DNA of 64,000 nt, from assembly GCF_016907475.1 (NCBI RefSeq), contig NZ_JAFBCA010000001.1, positions 2,604,001 through 2,668,000 of the forward strand, given 5' to 3'. This DNA comes from Nocardioides cavernae. Its GTDB lineage: Bacteria; Actinomycetota; Actinomycetes; Propionibacteriales; Nocardioidaceae. Both the position numbers and the translations under genes were made by a program. A model generated the notes under the pieces. It saw only the letters and a program-made list of their open reading frames with translations, did no database searches and was not told the origin of the DNA. Below, one piece after another: positions 8,297 to 18,983 of the stretch (position 1 is its first letter; every line of letters begins with the position of its first letter).

Positions 8297-10585
8297 ATGG
8301 CAGAGGAGCAGGCACCCGCGCAGGACGCCAAGGCGCCTCTCACCGCGCGTGGCATGCGTGCCCGCCTCGCCCGGGTCGGCACCCGCCCGCCGTCGTCCAA
8401 CCCGGTCCTCGAGCCCCTGTTCCGGGCCGTGCGTGCCAACCACGCGAAGGCCGACCTCGCCCTTCTCGAGCGCGCCTACGCGGTCGCCGACAAGTGGCAC
8501 ACCGGCCAGATGCGCAAGAGCGGTGACCCCTACATCACCCACCCGCTCGCCGTCACGACGATCCTCGCCGACATCGGAATGACCGAGCCGACCCTGGTCG
8601 CGGCGCTGCTCCACGACACGGTCGAGGACACGGCCTACACCCTCGACGCGCTGCGTGCCGACTTCGGCGACGAGGTCGCGGTGCTCGTCGACGGCGTCAC
8701 CAAGCTCGACAAGGTGCAGTACGGCGACTCGGCGCAGGCCGAGACGATCCGCAAGATGATCGTGGCGATGTCGCGCGACATCCGGGTGCTGGTCATCAAG
8801 CTCGCCGACCGGCTGCACAACATGCGCACCCTGCGCTACGTCCCGGCCGCCTCCCAGGAGCGATCGAGCCGCGAGACCCTCGACATCTACGCCCCGCTGG
8901 CCCACCGGCTCGGGATGAACACCCTCAAGTGGGAGCTCGAGGACCTCGCCTTCGCGACCCTGCACCCCAAGATCTACGACGAGATCGTGCGGATGGTCGC
9001 CGAGCGCGCGCCGTCGCGCGACCAGTTCCTCGCCGAGGTCGTGGCCGAGATCGAGCAGGACCTCAAGACCTCCCGGATCAACGCCAAGGTCACCGGCCGG
9101 CCCAAGCACTACTACTCGATCTACCAGAAGATGATCGTCGGCGGCCGCGACTTCTCCGACATCTACGACCTCGTCGGCATCCGCATCCTCGTCGACGAGG
9201 ACCGCGACTGCTACAGCGCCCTCGGTGTGATCCACTCCCGCTGGAACCCGGTCCTGGGGCGGTTCAAGGACTACGTCGCGATGCCGAAGTTCAACATGTA
9301 CCAGTCGCTCCACACGACGGTCATCGGCCCCGCGGGCAAGCCGGTCGAGGTGCAGATCCGCACCTTCGCCCAGCACCGCCGCGCCGAGTACGGCGTCGCC
9401 GCGCACTGGAAGTACAAGGAGAACAGCAAGGCCGGCGTCGACACCGACCGCCTCGGCGACAAGGACGACCTGACCTGGCTGCGCCAGCTGCTCGACTGGC
9501 AGAGCGAGGTCGAGGACCCGGGCGAGTTCCTGGAGTCCCTGCGCTTCGAGATGAACCAGCAGCAGGTCTACGTCTTCACGCCGCGTGGTGACGTGATCCC
9601 GCTGCCGTCGGGCGCGACCCCGGTCGACTTCGCCTACGCCGTCCACACCGAGGTGGGCCACCACACGATCGGCTCGCGGGTCAACGGCCGCCTCGTGCCG
9701 CTGGAGTCGACGCTCGACAACGGCGACGTCGTCGAGGTCTTCACCTCGAAGTCGCCGACGTCTGGCCCGTCGCGCGACTGGCTCAACTTCGTCCAGTCCC
9801 CGCGCGCCCGCTCCAAGATCCGCCAGTGGTTCACCAAGGAGCGTCGCGAGGAGGCGATCGAGCGCGGCAAGGACCAGATCGCCAAGCTCATGCGCAAGGA
9901 GGGCCTGCCCCTCACCCGGCTGATGACCCACGACGTGCTCGCGCTCGTCGCCGAGCACTTCCACCACGCCGACGTGTCGGCCCTCTACGCCGCGGTCGGG
10001 GAGGGCAACCTCAGCGCGCAGGCCGTCGTACGCCGCGTCATCGACCTGCACGGCGGCGACGACGGAGCCCAGGAGGACCTCGCCGAGGGCGTCACCATCA
10101 CCGGCCGCTCACGGACCGCCACGAAGCGTGGCCCGACCGACTCCGGCGTGATCGTCAAGGGCGTCGACGACCTGTGGGTCAAGCTCGCCAAGTGCTGCAC
10201 CCCGGTGCCACCCGACCCGATCCTCGGGTTCGTCACCAAGGGTGGGGGAGTGTCGGTGCACCGCAAGGACTGCACCAACGCCTCCAGCCTCCTCGGCCAG
10301 CCCGAGCGGGTGCTCGAGGTGGAGTGGGCGCCGACGTCGCAGTCGACGTTCCTGGTCAACATTCAGGTCGAGGCCCTCGACCGCGCGCGGCTGCTCTCCG
10401 ACATCACGATGGCGCTCTCCGACGCCCACGTGAACATCCTCAGCGCGACGCTCTCCACCACCCGCGACCGGGTGGCCAAGAGCCGCTTCTCCTTCGAGAT
10501 GGCCGACGCGGCGCACCTCGACGGCGTGCTCCGCGCCGTACGTGCCGTCCCGGGCGTGTTCGACGCCTACCGCGTCACCGCCTGA
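8297..10585 (+). CDS. relA: Bifunctional (p)ppGpp synthetase/hydrolase Rel (RelA/SpoT homologue)
   Basis: 762 residues, the long bifunctional form. The order is HD hydrolase ([12 protein letters not shown]106-D107), synthetase ([16 protein letters not shown] motif seen as [12 protein letters not shown], then DLVGIRILV), TGS ([19 protein letters not shown]), a conserved cysteine region ([10 protein letters not shown]) and a C-terminal ACT domain. The intact HD motif means it can both make and degrade the stringent-response alarmone. It may be expressed from a leaderless mRNA. Confidence 0.95.
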   Translation: MAEEQAPAQDAKAPLTARGMRARLARVGTRPPSSNPVLEPLFRAVRANHAKADLALLERAYAVADKWHTGQMRKSGDPYITHPLAVTTILADIGMTEPTLVAALLHDTVEDTAYTLDALRADFGDEVAVLVDGVTKLDKVQYGDSAQAETIRKMIVAMSRDIRVLVIKLADRLHNMRTLRYVPAASQERSSRETLDIYAPLAHRLGMNTLKWELEDLAFATLHPKIYDEIVRMVAERAPSRDQFLAEVVAEIEQDLKTSRINAKVTGRPKHYYSIYQKMIVGGRDFSDIYDLVGIRILVDEDRDCYSALGVIHSRWNPVLGRFKDYVAMPKFNMYQSLHTTVIGPAGKPVEVQIRTFAQHRRAEYGVAAHWKYKENSKAGVDTDRLGDKDDLTWLRQLLDWQSEVEDPGEFLESLRFEMNQQQVYVFTPRGDVIPLPSGATPVDFAYAVHTEVGHHTIGSRVNGRLVPLESTLDNGDVVEVFTSKSPTSGPSRDWLNFVQSPRARSKIRQWFTKERREEAIERGKDQIAKLMRKEGLPLTRLMTHDVLALVAEHFHHADVSALYAAVGEGNLSAQAVVRRVIDLHGGDDGAQEDLAEGVTITGRSRTATKRGPTDSGVIVKGVDDLWVKLAKCCTPVPPDPILGFVTKGGGVSVHRKDCTNASSLLGQPERVLEVEWAPTSQSTFLVNIQVEALDRARLLSDITMALSDAHVNILSATLSTTRDRVAKSRFSFEMADAAHLDGVLRAVRAVPGVFDAYRVTA

Positions 10586-10596
10586 GGCTGACTCGC

Positions 10597-11859
10597 TCAG
10601 CTGAAGTCGGCCGCGGCCCTCCGGGCCATGTCGAGGAACGCCTGCTTGTTGGCGAGCTCGGACTCGAGGTCCTTCACGCGCCGGTCGTCGCCGGCGGCGG
10701 ACGCCTTGTCGAGCTTGGCCTGCGTCTCGGCGATGCCGGACTCGAGCTTGCCGATCATGTCGTCGGCGCGCGCGGACTTCTCCGGGTCGCTGCGGCTCCA
10801 CTGCTCGTCCTCGACCGAGCGGATGGCCTGCTCGACCTTCCGCATCCGGCCCTCGAGCTCCTTCATCCGGTCGCGGGGGACCTTGCCGGCGGCGTCCCAG
10901 CGGTCGGCGAGCTCACGGAAGGTCTTCTTGGCTGCCTCGAGGTCGGTCACGGGGACCAGCGCCTCGGCCTCGACGAGGATGGCGTCCTTGACCTCGGCGT
11001 TGGCCGCGAACTCCTCGTCGAGCGCGGCGTTGGTCGCGTCGCGGGCGCCGAAGAAGGTGTCCTGGGCGCCGCGGAAGCGCTGCCAGAGCTGGTCGTCGAC
11101 CTCGCGGGGCGCGGGGCCGGCGGCCTTCCACTCCCGCATCAGGTCGCGGTACTTGCCGGCGGTCGGGCCCCACTCGGTCGAGGACGAGAGCGCCTCGGCC
11201 TCCTTCGCCAGCCGCTCCTTGACGACGCGCGCGGAGTCGCGGCGCTCGTGCTCCTCGGCGAAGTGCGCCTTGCGGTGGCGGGTGTACGTCGTCCGCGCGG
11301 TGGAGAAGCGTCGCCACAGGGCGTCGTCGGTGGCGCGGTCGAGCCGGGGGAGCTCCTTCCACGTCGCCAGCAGCTCGCGCAGCCGGTTGGCGCCGTTGCG
11401 CCAGTCGGTGCTGTCGGCGAGCCGCTCGGCCTCGGCGACGAGCTTCTCCTTCGCCGCCTTGGACTCGGCGCTCTTCTGCGCCCGCTCCTCCTTGCGCGCC
11501 GAGCGCTGGACCGCGATCACCGGGGCCAGCGCGTCGAGGCGGGCGGCGAGGGACACGAGGTCACCGACCGCGTGGGCGTCGACGACCTGCTCGCGCAGCG
11601 CCTTCACCGACGACGTCGCCTCCTCGGGCGCCAGTCGCCCCGAGGCCACGCGCTGCTCGAGAAGGTGGACCTTCCCCTCGAGCTCCTCGTAGCGCTTGGT
11701 GAAGAACTCCAGCGCCTCCTCGGAGGTGCCGGCCTCGTAGGACCCCACGGCACGCTCGCCATCGGCGGTTCGGACATAGACGGTGCCGTCCTCGGCCACC
11801 CGGCCCCAGGGCTGCTCACCCTGTGCCGAGTCGTCTCGGGACTGCTTGTCGGCGCTCAT
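10597..11859 (-). CDS. DUF349 domain-containing coiled-coil protein
   Basis: 420 residues, highly charged and helical, built from repeated DUF349 units (for example LRELLATWKELPRLDRATDDALWRRF, and WKAAGPAPREVDDQLWQRFRGA). The function of the family is not established. The gene is convergent with rel (11-bp gap) and divergent from the MBL gene. The length and the repeated W-K-x-x-(G/L)P...D..LW..F pattern match other actinobacterial members found between rel and hisS. Confidence 0.9.
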   Translation of the reverse strand: MSADKQSRDDSAQGEQPWGRVAEDGTVYVRTADGERAVGSYEAGTSEEALEFFTKRYEELEGKVHLLEQRVASGRLAPEEATSSVKALREQVVDAHAVGDLVSLAARLDALAPVIAVQRSARKEERAQKSAESKAAKEKLVAEAERLADSTDWRNGANRLRELLATWKELPRLDRATDDALWRRFSTARTTYTRHRKAHFAEEHERRDSARVVKERLAKEAEALSSSTEWGPTAGKYRDLMREWKAAGPAPREVDDQLWQRFRGAQDTFFGARDATNAALDEEFAANAEVKDAILVEAEALVPVTDLEAAKKTFRELADRWDAAGKVPRDRMKELEGRMRKVEQAIRSVEDEQWSRSDPEKSARADDMIGKLESGIAETQAKLDKASAAGDDRRVKDLESELANKQAFLDMARRAAADFS

Positions 11860-11963
11860 GGTCGCCCATCGTAGTCATGGCCCGGACTGCCCTCGGTAGG
11901 CTTCCCACCGACAAGCAGACGACCGGCCGGACGCCGGTCGACGACCAGCAAGGACTGACGCCC

Positions 11964-12659
11964 GTGTTCATCGCCGGCTTCCCCGCCGGACCCTGGGGGA
12001 CCAACTGCTACGTCGTGGCGACGGGTCCCGGGTCGGAGTGCGTGGTCATCGATCCCGGCAAGGACTCCGCAGCCGGTGTCGACCAGGTCGTCCGGGAGCA
12101 CCGGCTCAAGCCGGTCAGCGTGCTGGTCACGCACGGCCACGTCGACCACATGTGGTGCGTCGCCCCTGTGGCGGGCACCTACGACGCGACGGCGTGGATC
12201 CACCCGTCCGACCGGCACCTGCTGTCCGACCCGATGGCCGGGATGAGCCCGGAGACCACCCAGATGCTCCTCGGTGGCGACTACTCGTGGGCCGAGCCCG
12301 ACGACGTCCGCGAGCTGTCCGACCTCGCCGAGCTCGAGCTCGCGGGGCTGCGGTTCGTGGTCGACCACACGCCGGGCCACACCGAGGGCTCGGTGACCTT
12401 CCGGACGCCCTACGCGCAGCAGGACGTCTCGGAGCTGATGTTCTCCGGCGACCTCCTCTTCGCCGGGTCCATCGGACGCACCGACCTCCCCGGCGGCGAC
12501 CACGCCACGATGCTGCGCAGCCTGGCCGACAAGGTCCTGCCGCTCGCCGACGACATCGTGGTGCTGCCCGGCCACGGCGAGCAGACCTCCATCGGACGCG
12601 AGCGCGCCACGAACCCCTTCCTCCAAGACCTTCCCCACGACCTGACCCAGGACGTCTGA
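11964..12659 (+). CDS. MBL-fold metallo-hydrolase (glyoxalase II-like)
   Basis: 231 residues from GTG 11964, preceded by AAGGA with good spacing; upstream in-frame codons lack family similarity. The zinc motif HGHVDH is at 57-62, with GHTEGS and FSGDLLFAGSIGRTDLPGGD providing further ligands and the GloB-like signature. Such enzymes hydrolyse thioesters such as S-lactoylglutathione-type substrates; the thiol used here is unknown. It shares a TGATG junction with hisS, the usual actinobacterial pairing. Confidence 0.88.
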   Translation: MFIAGFPAGPWGTNCYVVATGPGSECVVIDPGKDSAAGVDQVVREHRLKPVSVLVTHGHVDHMWCVAPVAGTYDATAWIHPSDRHLLSDPMAGMSPETTQMLLGGDYSWAEPDDVRELSDLAELELAGLRFVVDHTPGHTEGSVTFRTPYAQQDVSELMFSGDLLFAGSIGRTDLPGGDHATMLRSLADKVLPLADDIVVLPGHGEQTSIGRERATNPFLQDLPHDLTQDV

Positions 12660-14029
12660 TGAGCAAGATCGCCCCGCTGAGCGGGTTCCCCGAGCTGCTG
12701 CCTGCGCAGCGCGCCGTCGAGCGCGAGGTGATCGCCTCCGTCTCGCACACGTTCGAGCTGCACGGCTTCACCAACATCGAGACCCGGGTCGTCGAGCCGA
12801 TCGACCGGCTGGCCAAGGGCGGCGAGGTCGACAAGGAGATCTACGTCCTCCAGCGCATCGCGGCCGAGCCCGACGCGAAGGCCGAGCTCGGCCTCCACTT
12901 CGACCTGACGGTGCCCTTCGCGCGCTACGTCCTCGAGCACTCCGGTCACCTGGAGTTCCCGTTCCGGCGCTTCCAGGTGCAGCCCGCCTGGCGCGGCGAG
13001 CGGCCGCAGGAGGGGCGCTACCGGCAGTTCACCCAGGCCGACGTCGACATCGTGGGCCGCGACGAGCTGCCCTTCCACCACGACGTCGAGGTGATGGCGG
13101 TGATGGTCGACGCCCTCGGCAAGCTGCCGATCCCGCGGGTGTCGTTCCAGTTCAACAACCGCAAGCTGATCCAGGGGTTCTACCGCGGCCTCGGCATCGA
13201 CGACGTCACCGACGCCATCCGGGTCATCGACAAGCTCGACAAGCTCCCGGCCGACGAGGTCGCCCGGCTGCTGGTCGACCGTGTCGGCACCACGCCCGAG
13301 CAGGCGCAGCGCTGCCTCGAGCTCGCCACCATCCGCGTCGAGGACACCTCGTTCGTGGAGAAGGTCCGCGCGCTCGGGGTCACCGACGAGCTGCTCGACC
13401 AGGGGCTCGAGGAGCTCGCGGCCGTGGTCGAGGGCTGCCGCGCGGTCGCCGGCGACCGCGTGGGTGTCGAGGCCAACCTGCGCATCGCGCGGGGGCTCGA
13501 CTACTACACCGGCACCGTCGTCGAGATCTTCATGGAGGGCTACGAGCGGCTCAAGTCCGTCGGCGGGGGAGGGCGCTACGACGCGCTCGCCAGCGACGGG
13601 CGTACGACGTACCCCGGGGTCGGCGTGTCGTTCGGCGTCTCCCGCACCCTCATCCCGCTCATCGCCGACGGCGTCCTGTCCGGCAGCCGCCCCGTGCCCA
13701 GCGTCGTCCTGGTCGCCCTCAACAACGAGGACGACCGCACCGCCAGCACCCGCATCGCCGCCGCACTGCGGGCCCGGGACGTCGCCTCCGAGGTGGCCCC
13801 GTCGCCGGCGAAGTTCGGCAAGCAGATCCGCTTCGCCGAGCGTCGGGGCATCCCCTACGTGTGGTTCGTCCAGGCCGACGGCACCAGCCAGGTCAAGGAC
13901 ATCCGGACCGGCGAGCAGGTCGAGGCGGACCCGGGGTCGTGGACCCCGCCCGAGGCCGACCTGCGCCCCACGATCATCAGCACCGCCACCCCCAGCAGCA
14001 CCACCAGTGATTCAGAGGAGAACCAGTGA
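12659..14029 (+). CDS. hisS: Histidine--tRNA ligase
   Basis: 456 residues, class II synthetase charging tRNA-His. The histidine signature 1 region reads [18 protein letters not shown], class II motif 2 lies around [23 protein letters not shown] and motif 3 in GGGGRYDAL and [10 protein letters not shown], followed by a C-terminal anticodon-binding domain. ATG overlaps the previous stop by 1 bp, and the stop overlaps the GTG of aspS (GTGA). The C-terminal tail is Ser/Thr-rich. Confidence 0.95.
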   Translation: MSKIAPLSGFPELLPAQRAVEREVIASVSHTFELHGFTNIETRVVEPIDRLAKGGEVDKEIYVLQRIAAEPDAKAELGLHFDLTVPFARYVLEHSGHLEFPFRRFQVQPAWRGERPQEGRYRQFTQADVDIVGRDELPFHHDVEVMAVMVDALGKLPIPRVSFQFNNRKLIQGFYRGLGIDDVTDAIRVIDKLDKLPADEVARLLVDRVGTTPEQAQRCLELATIRVEDTSFVEKVRALGVTDELLDQGLEELAAVVEGCRAVAGDRVGVEANLRIARGLDYYTGTVVEIFMEGYERLKSVGGGGRYDALASDGRTTYPGVGVSFGVSRTLIPLIADGVLSGSRPVPSVVLVALNNEDDRTASTRIAAALRARDVASEVAPSPAKFGKQIRFAERRGIPYVWFVQADGTSQVKDIRTGEQVEADPGSWTPPEADLRPTIISTATPSSTTSDSEENQ

Positions 14030-15819
14030 TCCGCACCCATGACGCCGGCGCCCTGCGCGCCGAGCACGTCGGCCAGACCGTCACGCTCGCCGGGTGGGTG
14101 GCGCGTCGGCGCGATCACGGCGGGGTCGCGTTCCTGGACCTCCGCGAGCGCAGCGGCGTGGTGCAGGTCGTCGTACGCGACGAGGCCGTCGCGCACAGCC
14201 TCCGCAGCGAGTTCTGCCTGAAGGTCGTCGGCGAGGTCGTCGCGCGCAAGGAGGGCAACGAGAACCCCAACCTCGCCACCGGCGAGATCGAGGTCGTCGC
14301 GACCGAGGTCGAGGTGCTCTCGGCCTCCGACCCGCTCCCGTTCCCCGTCGACGACGCGTCCGGCCACAAGGGTGGCGAGGTCGGCGAGGAGGCCCGCCTC
14401 AAGCACCGCTACCTCGACCTGCGCCGCTCCGGCCCCAACGCCGCCCTCCGCCTGCGCAGCAAGATCAACAAGGCCGCCCGCGACGTGCTCGACGACCGCG
14501 ACTTCGTCGAGGTCGAGACGCCCACGCTGACCCGATCCACGCCCGAGGGCGCCCGCGACTTCCTGGTGCCGGCACGCCTGGCCCCGGGCAGCTGGTACGC
14601 CCTGCCGCAGAGCCCGCAGCTGTTCAAGCAGCTGCTCATGGTCGGCGGCATGGAGCGCTACTACCAGATCGCGCGCTGCTACCGCGACGAGGACTTCCGC
14701 GCCGACCGGCAGCCGGAGTTCACCCAGCTCGACATCGAGATGAGCTTCGTGGACCAGGAGGACGTCATCACGCTGATGGAGGACGTCCTGGAGGCCATGT
14801 GGGCCCAGGCCGGCCACACCATCCAGCGCCCGCTGCCGCGGATGACGTACGCCGACGCGATGGCGAGGTACGGATCCGACAAGCCCGACCTCCGGATGGG
14901 CCTGGAGCTCGTCGAGTGCACCGACTACTTCAAGGACACCACGTTCCGGGTGTTCCAGGCCGACTACGTCGGCGCGGTCGTGATGCCGGGCGGCGGCAGC
15001 CAGCCGCGTCGCCAGTTCGACGCCTGGCAGGACTGGGCCAAGCAGCGCGGCGCCAAGGGCCTGGCGTACGTCACGATCGCCGAGGACGGCGAGCTCGGCG
15101 GCCCGGTGGCGAAGAACCTCACCGACGCCGAGCGCGAGGGCCTCGCGGCCCACGTCGGGGCCGCGCCGGGCGACTGCATCTTCTTCGCGGCCGGACCCGC
15201 CAAGAGCAGCCGCGCGCTGCTCGGCGCCGCCCGCCTCGAGATCGGTCGCCGCGGTGACATGCTCGACGACTCGACATTCGCCTTCACCTGGGTCGTCGAC
15301 GCCCCGCTCTTCGAGCCGAGCTCCGACGCGGTCGCCAGCGGCGACGTCGCCGTCGGCGCGGGCGCCTGGACGGCGGTGCACCACGCCTTCACCAGCCCCA
15401 AGCCCGAGTTCCTCGACACCTTCGACACCGACCCCGGCAGCGCGCTGGCCTACGCCTACGACATCGTCTGCAACGGCAACGAGCTCGGTGGCGGGTCCAT
15501 CCGTATCCACCGCGGTGACATCCAGAAGCGCGTGTTCGCGGTGATGGGGCTGTCCGAGGACGAGGCGCAGGAGAAGTTCGGCTTCCTGCTCGACGCCTTC
15601 AAGTTCGGTGCGCCCCCGCACGGCGGCATCGCCGTCGGCATGGACCGCATCGTGGCGCTCCTCGCGGGCACCGACTCCATCCGTGACGTGATCGCATTCC
15701 CCAAGTCCGGAGGCGGGTACGACCCCCTCACGGCTGCGCCTGCCCCCATCACGGCCGAGCAGCGCAAGGAAGCCGGTGTCGACGCCACGCCCGCGAAGGA
15801 CGTCCCGTCCGCTGAGTGA
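14026..15819 (+). CDS. aspS: Aspartate--tRNA(Asp/Asn) ligase
   Basis: 597 residues of the bacterial long type: an N-terminal OB anticodon-binding domain ([15 protein letters not shown]), a class II core (motif 2 [18 protein letters not shown], motif 3 [16 protein letters not shown]) and the bacterial GAD insertion. Actinobacteria usually use a non-discriminating AspRS with GatCAB; this could not be settled from sequence. A GAGGAG ribosome-binding site lies inside the hisS end. Confidence 0.95.
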   Translation: MIRTHDAGALRAEHVGQTVTLAGWVARRRDHGGVAFLDLRERSGVVQVVVRDEAVAHSLRSEFCLKVVGEVVARKEGNENPNLATGEIEVVATEVEVLSASDPLPFPVDDASGHKGGEVGEEARLKHRYLDLRRSGPNAALRLRSKINKAARDVLDDRDFVEVETPTLTRSTPEGARDFLVPARLAPGSWYALPQSPQLFKQLLMVGGMERYYQIARCYRDEDFRADRQPEFTQLDIEMSFVDQEDVITLMEDVLEAMWAQAGHTIQRPLPRMTYADAMARYGSDKPDLRMGLELVECTDYFKDTTFRVFQADYVGAVVMPGGGSQPRRQFDAWQDWAKQRGAKGLAYVTIAEDGELGGPVAKNLTDAEREGLAAHVGAAPGDCIFFAAGPAKSSRALLGAARLEIGRRGDMLDDSTFAFTWVVDAPLFEPSSDAVASGDVAVGAGAWTAVHHAFTSPKPEFLDTFDTDPGSALAYAYDIVCNGNELGGGSIRIHRGDIQKRVFAVMGLSEDEAQEKFGFLLDAFKFGAPPHGGIAVGMDRIVALLAGTDSIRDVIAFPKSGGGYDPLTAAPAPITAEQRKEAGVDATPAKDVPSAE

Positions 15820-15858
15820 ACTTCCGCAGGTTTGCCCGCGCCGCTGGGCGAACGCGTC

Positions 15859-15874
15859 GTAACGGGATCGTTAC
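15859..15874. promoter_or_regulatory. Palindromic operator candidate of the peptide ABC operon
   Basis: GTAACGGGATCGTTAC is a perfect 6-4-6 inverted repeat. A second, shorter one (GTGATCGTTCAC) follows at 15881-15892. A TAGAGT -10-like box is at 15908-15913. The cluster lies 34 nt upstream of that box, suiting a regulator site. Confidence 0.5.
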
Positions 15875-15977
15875 CCGTCGGTGATCGTTCACGCGTCGCA
15901 GGTCACATAGAGTCCCGTTCGGCGCGGTCCCCGGAGGGACCGCAGACACCACCGGACCCGAACTCGATGGGGAGAGA

Positions 15978-17012
15978 ATGTCGGCACAAGCGACGGGGCC
16001 TGAGACCCTGGGCTCGCTCAGCGACGAACCGGAGATCAACGACCCGAACAGCAAGCAGGCCAAGGAGATCTCCGGCAAGTCGCCGATGCAGATCGCGTTC
16101 GGCCGGCTGCGGCGCGACAAGATCGCCATCACCTGCGCGATCGTCGTCCTCTTCTTCCTGGTGGTCGCGGTCTTCGCGGACCTGATCGCCAAGGCGTTCG
16201 GCGTGACCCTCGACACGGTCACCGCGTGTGAGGTCCTGGAGTGCAACTTCGCCGAGCCGGGCGTCGGCTATCCCAAGTCGGGCCCGCCGTTCTACCCGTT
16301 CGACCCGGAGCACCCGTTCGGCATCGCGCCGCGCACCGGCGCGGACAACCTGGCCCACTGGATCTACGGCTGCCGCACCTCGCTGATGATCGCCGGCGCA
16401 GCGACGCTGTTCGCCTCGGTGGTCGGCATCGTGATCGGCCTGGTGGCGGGCTTCGCCGGCGGGGTCGTCGACAGGATCCTGTCCTTCATCATCGACTTCT
16501 TCCTCACGATCCCGTTCCTGCTCGCTGCGCTGACCATCTCGCCGATCATCATCGACCGATTCGGCACCAGCGACAGCTACGAGACCATCCAGATCGGCTC
16601 GCTCATCCTGATCCTGTCGATGTTCGGCTGGATGACGGTGGCGCGCCTGATCCGCGGCGAGGTTCTCTCCCTGCGCGAGCGTGAGTTCATCCACGCCGCC
16701 CGGGTGCTGGGCATGCCCACCCGGCGCATCCTGTTCCGCGAGCTCCTGCCCAACCTCACGGCGCCGATCGTCATCAGCATCTCGCTGATGCTGCCCGCGT
16801 TCGTGGCGGCAGAGGCCGGCCTGGCGTTCCTCGGCATCGGCGTCACCGGCAGCGCCTCGTGGGGCCAGACCATCGCCAACGCGGTTCCCTACTGGAGCAA
16901 CTACCCGCTCTACCTGTGGGAGCCCCTGATCGGCGTCGTGGCCCTCGTGCTCGCGCTGAACCTCCTGGGCGACGCGGTTCGAGACGCGTTCGACCCGAAG
17001 ACCCGCCGCTGA
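15978..17012 (+). CDS. Peptide/nickel ABC transporter permease (DppC/OppC type)
   Basis: 344 residues with an N-terminal OppC_N segment and about six membrane helices (first near 50-70). The binding-protein-dependent permease EAA-loop region reads EFIHAARVLGMPTRRILFRELLPN. It should form the channel with the DppB-type permease encoded at 18984. A periplasm-side insertion with two Cys (CEVLEC) follows the first helix. First gene of a five-gene importer operon, preceded by GGGGAGAG. Confidence 0.92.
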   Translation: MSAQATGPETLGSLSDEPEINDPNSKQAKEISGKSPMQIAFGRLRRDKIAITCAIVVLFFLVVAVFADLIAKAFGVTLDTVTACEVLECNFAEPGVGYPKSGPPFYPFDPEHPFGIAPRTGADNLAHWIYGCRTSLMIAGAATLFASVVGIVIGLVAGFAGGVVDRILSFIIDFFLTIPFLLAALTISPIIIDRFGTSDSYETIQIGSLILILSMFGWMTVARLIRGEVLSLREREFIHAARVLGMPTRRILFRELLPNLTAPIVISISLMLPAFVAAEAGLAFLGIGVTGSASWGQTIANAVPYWSNYPLYLWEPLIGVVALVLALNLLGDAVRDAFDPKTRR

Positions 17013-17079
17013 GGCGGAGATCCTCAACAGACGTCACCCGGGCGTTTCCGGTGTGCGAACAACAACGAAAGGCTGGACA

Positions 17080-18858
17080 ATGAGACGGACCAAGGCGGCG
17101 GCAGCACTCGCCACCAGTGCCGCGCTCGTGACCCTTGCTGCCTGTGGTGGCGGCGGCGGGAACGACGACGAGACCGGTAGCGGCAGCAGCGGCGACGGCT
17201 TCCAGGATGCTTCGGAGACCATCGCCAAGGACGCAGAGCGCCAGGGCCCTGCGGCTGAGGTCGAGGGCGCTTCGGCCGGCGGCACCATCACGGTGTACCT
17301 GCCGGACGACCCGGGCCCCGAGGACCTCGACCCGACCAACGGCTGGTCGGTGACGGGCAACTCGATCCAGCAGGCGCTGACGCACCGGTCGCTGACCCAG
17401 TACGCCCGCGACACCGAGACCGGCGAGATGATCCTCGTCCCGGACCTGGCGACCGACCTGGGTAGCCCCAACGAGGACTTCACCGAGTGGACCTTCGAGA
17501 TCCGCGAGGACGCGACGTGGGAGGACGGCAAGCCGATCACCGCTGAGGAGGTTGCCTGGGGCATCGAGCGTTCGCTCGACTCCGAGGCCTTCCCGTCGGG
17601 TCCCGGCACCGAGTACTCCACGCACTACTTCCTCGACGCCGACAAGTACAAGGGTCCTTACACCGACAAGGGCAAGGACTACGAGGGCATCTCGTTCGAC
17701 GAGGCCGCCCGCACGGTGACCATCAAGATGTCCATGCCGTTCCCGGACATGGACTACTGGGGCGCCTTCATGGCGATGGGCCCGTCGCCTCTCGGCAAGG
17801 TCTCCGACCCGCCGGAGTACGGTCGCAGCCCGCTGTCGACCGGCCCCTACAAGGTTGAGTCGTTCCGCCCGAGCGAGGAGCTCGTGCTCGTCAAGAACGA
17901 CGCCTGGGTCGCCGACTCCGACCCGGCCCGTCACCAGTACGCCGACAAGTGGATCTTCAAGTTCGCTGCTGACCCGACCCAGACCGACGAGCTGATGCTC
18001 AGCGGCAACACCGAGTCGCAGACGGCCCTCTCGGCCAGCATCACCGCCGAGAACTACGCCAAGTTCAACCAGGACCTTGGCGACCGGCTCGTCCAGCAGT
18101 CGGCGCAGTGCACCAGCTTCTGGGCGCCCGACTACGCGAAGACCACGCCGGAGATCCGCAAGGCCCTGGCGTACGCCTACCCGTACGAGAGCGTGTGGCA
18201 GGCCTCCGGTGAGGTGCCCGGCGTGACCCGTGTCCCGGCGAACTCGGTCATGCCTCCCGGCATGGCGGGCAAGTCCGACTACCAGGTCGACGGTGAGCAG
18301 ATCACCTACCAGCCCGAGAAGGCGAAGGAGCTCCTGGCCGAGGCTGGCGAGGAGGGCTACGAGATCCACATGGCCTACAACACCGGCTCGCCGACCACCG
18401 AGGCTGCTCAGAAGCAGATCGAGAAGGGTCTCACCGACTCCGGCTTCAAGGTCACGTCCTACCCCGTGCCGATCGAGACCTCGCTCTACACGATCTGGAC
18501 CGACCCGGACAACAAGATCAACAAGAAGCTCAACCTGCGCGGCGTCAACTGGTGCTCGGACTGGCCGTCCGGCGCCACGATGATCCCGGCTCTGCTCCGC
18601 ACCGGCGCCACCTACAACACGGCGCAGTTCTCCGAGGAGTCCATGGACGCCAAGATGGACGAGATCGGAACCATGGAGCTCGAGGCGCAGCCCGATGCCT
18701 GGGGTGCCCTGGACGAGCAGATCGCGACCGAGTTCTACCCGATCATCCCGACCGCGTTCCGCAACGACCTCTTCGCCTTCGGCGAGAAGATCGGGAACCC
18801 GACCGGTGACGGTGCCCTCGGCGCGCCGAACTACAAGGATCTCTTCGTCTCTCAGTGA
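17080..18858 (+). CDS. Peptide ABC transporter substrate-binding lipoprotein (family 5)
   Basis: 592 residues from ATG 17080 with AAAGG upstream. The lipobox LAAC follows a hydrophobic h-region, so the mature protein is a membrane-anchored lipoprotein. A Gly/Asp/Ser linker leads into an SBP_bac_5 domain (VPDLATDLG, WTFEIREDATWEDGKPITAEEVAWG). Family 5 proteins bind oligopeptides, and sometimes nickel or sugars; the specificity is not readable. Codon choice is visibly biased toward fewer third-position alternatives, as expected for a highly expressed gene. Confidence 0.92.
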   Translation: MRRTKAAAALATSAALVTLAACGGGGGNDDETGSGSSGDGFQDASETIAKDAERQGPAAEVEGASAGGTITVYLPDDPGPEDLDPTNGWSVTGNSIQQALTHRSLTQYARDTETGEMILVPDLATDLGSPNEDFTEWTFEIREDATWEDGKPITAEEVAWGIERSLDSEAFPSGPGTEYSTHYFLDADKYKGPYTDKGKDYEGISFDEAARTVTIKMSMPFPDMDYWGAFMAMGPSPLGKVSDPPEYGRSPLSTGPYKVESFRPSEELVLVKNDAWVADSDPARHQYADKWIFKFAADPTQTDELMLSGNTESQTALSASITAENYAKFNQDLGDRLVQQSAQCTSFWAPDYAKTTPEIRKALAYAYPYESVWQASGEVPGVTRVPANSVMPPGMAGKSDYQVDGEQITYQPEKAKELLAEAGEEGYEIHMAYNTGSPTTEAAQKQIEKGLTDSGFKVTSYPVPIETSLYTIWTDPDNKINKKLNLRGVNWCSDWPSGATMIPALLRTGATYNTAQFSEESMDAKMDEIGTMELEAQPDAWGALDEQIATEFYPIIPTAFRNDLFAFGEKIGNPTGDGALGAPNYKDLFVSQ

Positions 18859-18897
18859 TCCTGGGGTCGACTGATTGAGTCGATCCTGCTCCACTCG

Positions 18898-18930
18898 GTG
18901 TGGGGGCCCCGTGAACCGGGGCCCCCACAC
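18898..18930 (+). terminator. Strong intra-operon hairpin after the binding-protein gene
   Basis: Perfect 13-bp stem, 18898-18910 paired with 18918-18930 (GTGTGGGGGCCCC against its complement), with a 7-nt loop. No T-run follows, so it is more likely an RNA 3'-end stabiliser or partial terminator than a full stop. Confidence 0.75.
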
Positions 18931-18983
18931 CACCGTGTGTCGGCCATGCCGGCAGCTGCTCACAACCTCGGAGGGAAATCCTC

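Noticed and set aside
6989..10051. 1020-codon leftward open frame opposite ruvB-rel
   Set aside because: It is antisense to ruvB, yajC, apt and rel, all with clear motifs. Long mirror frames are expected at this GC content.
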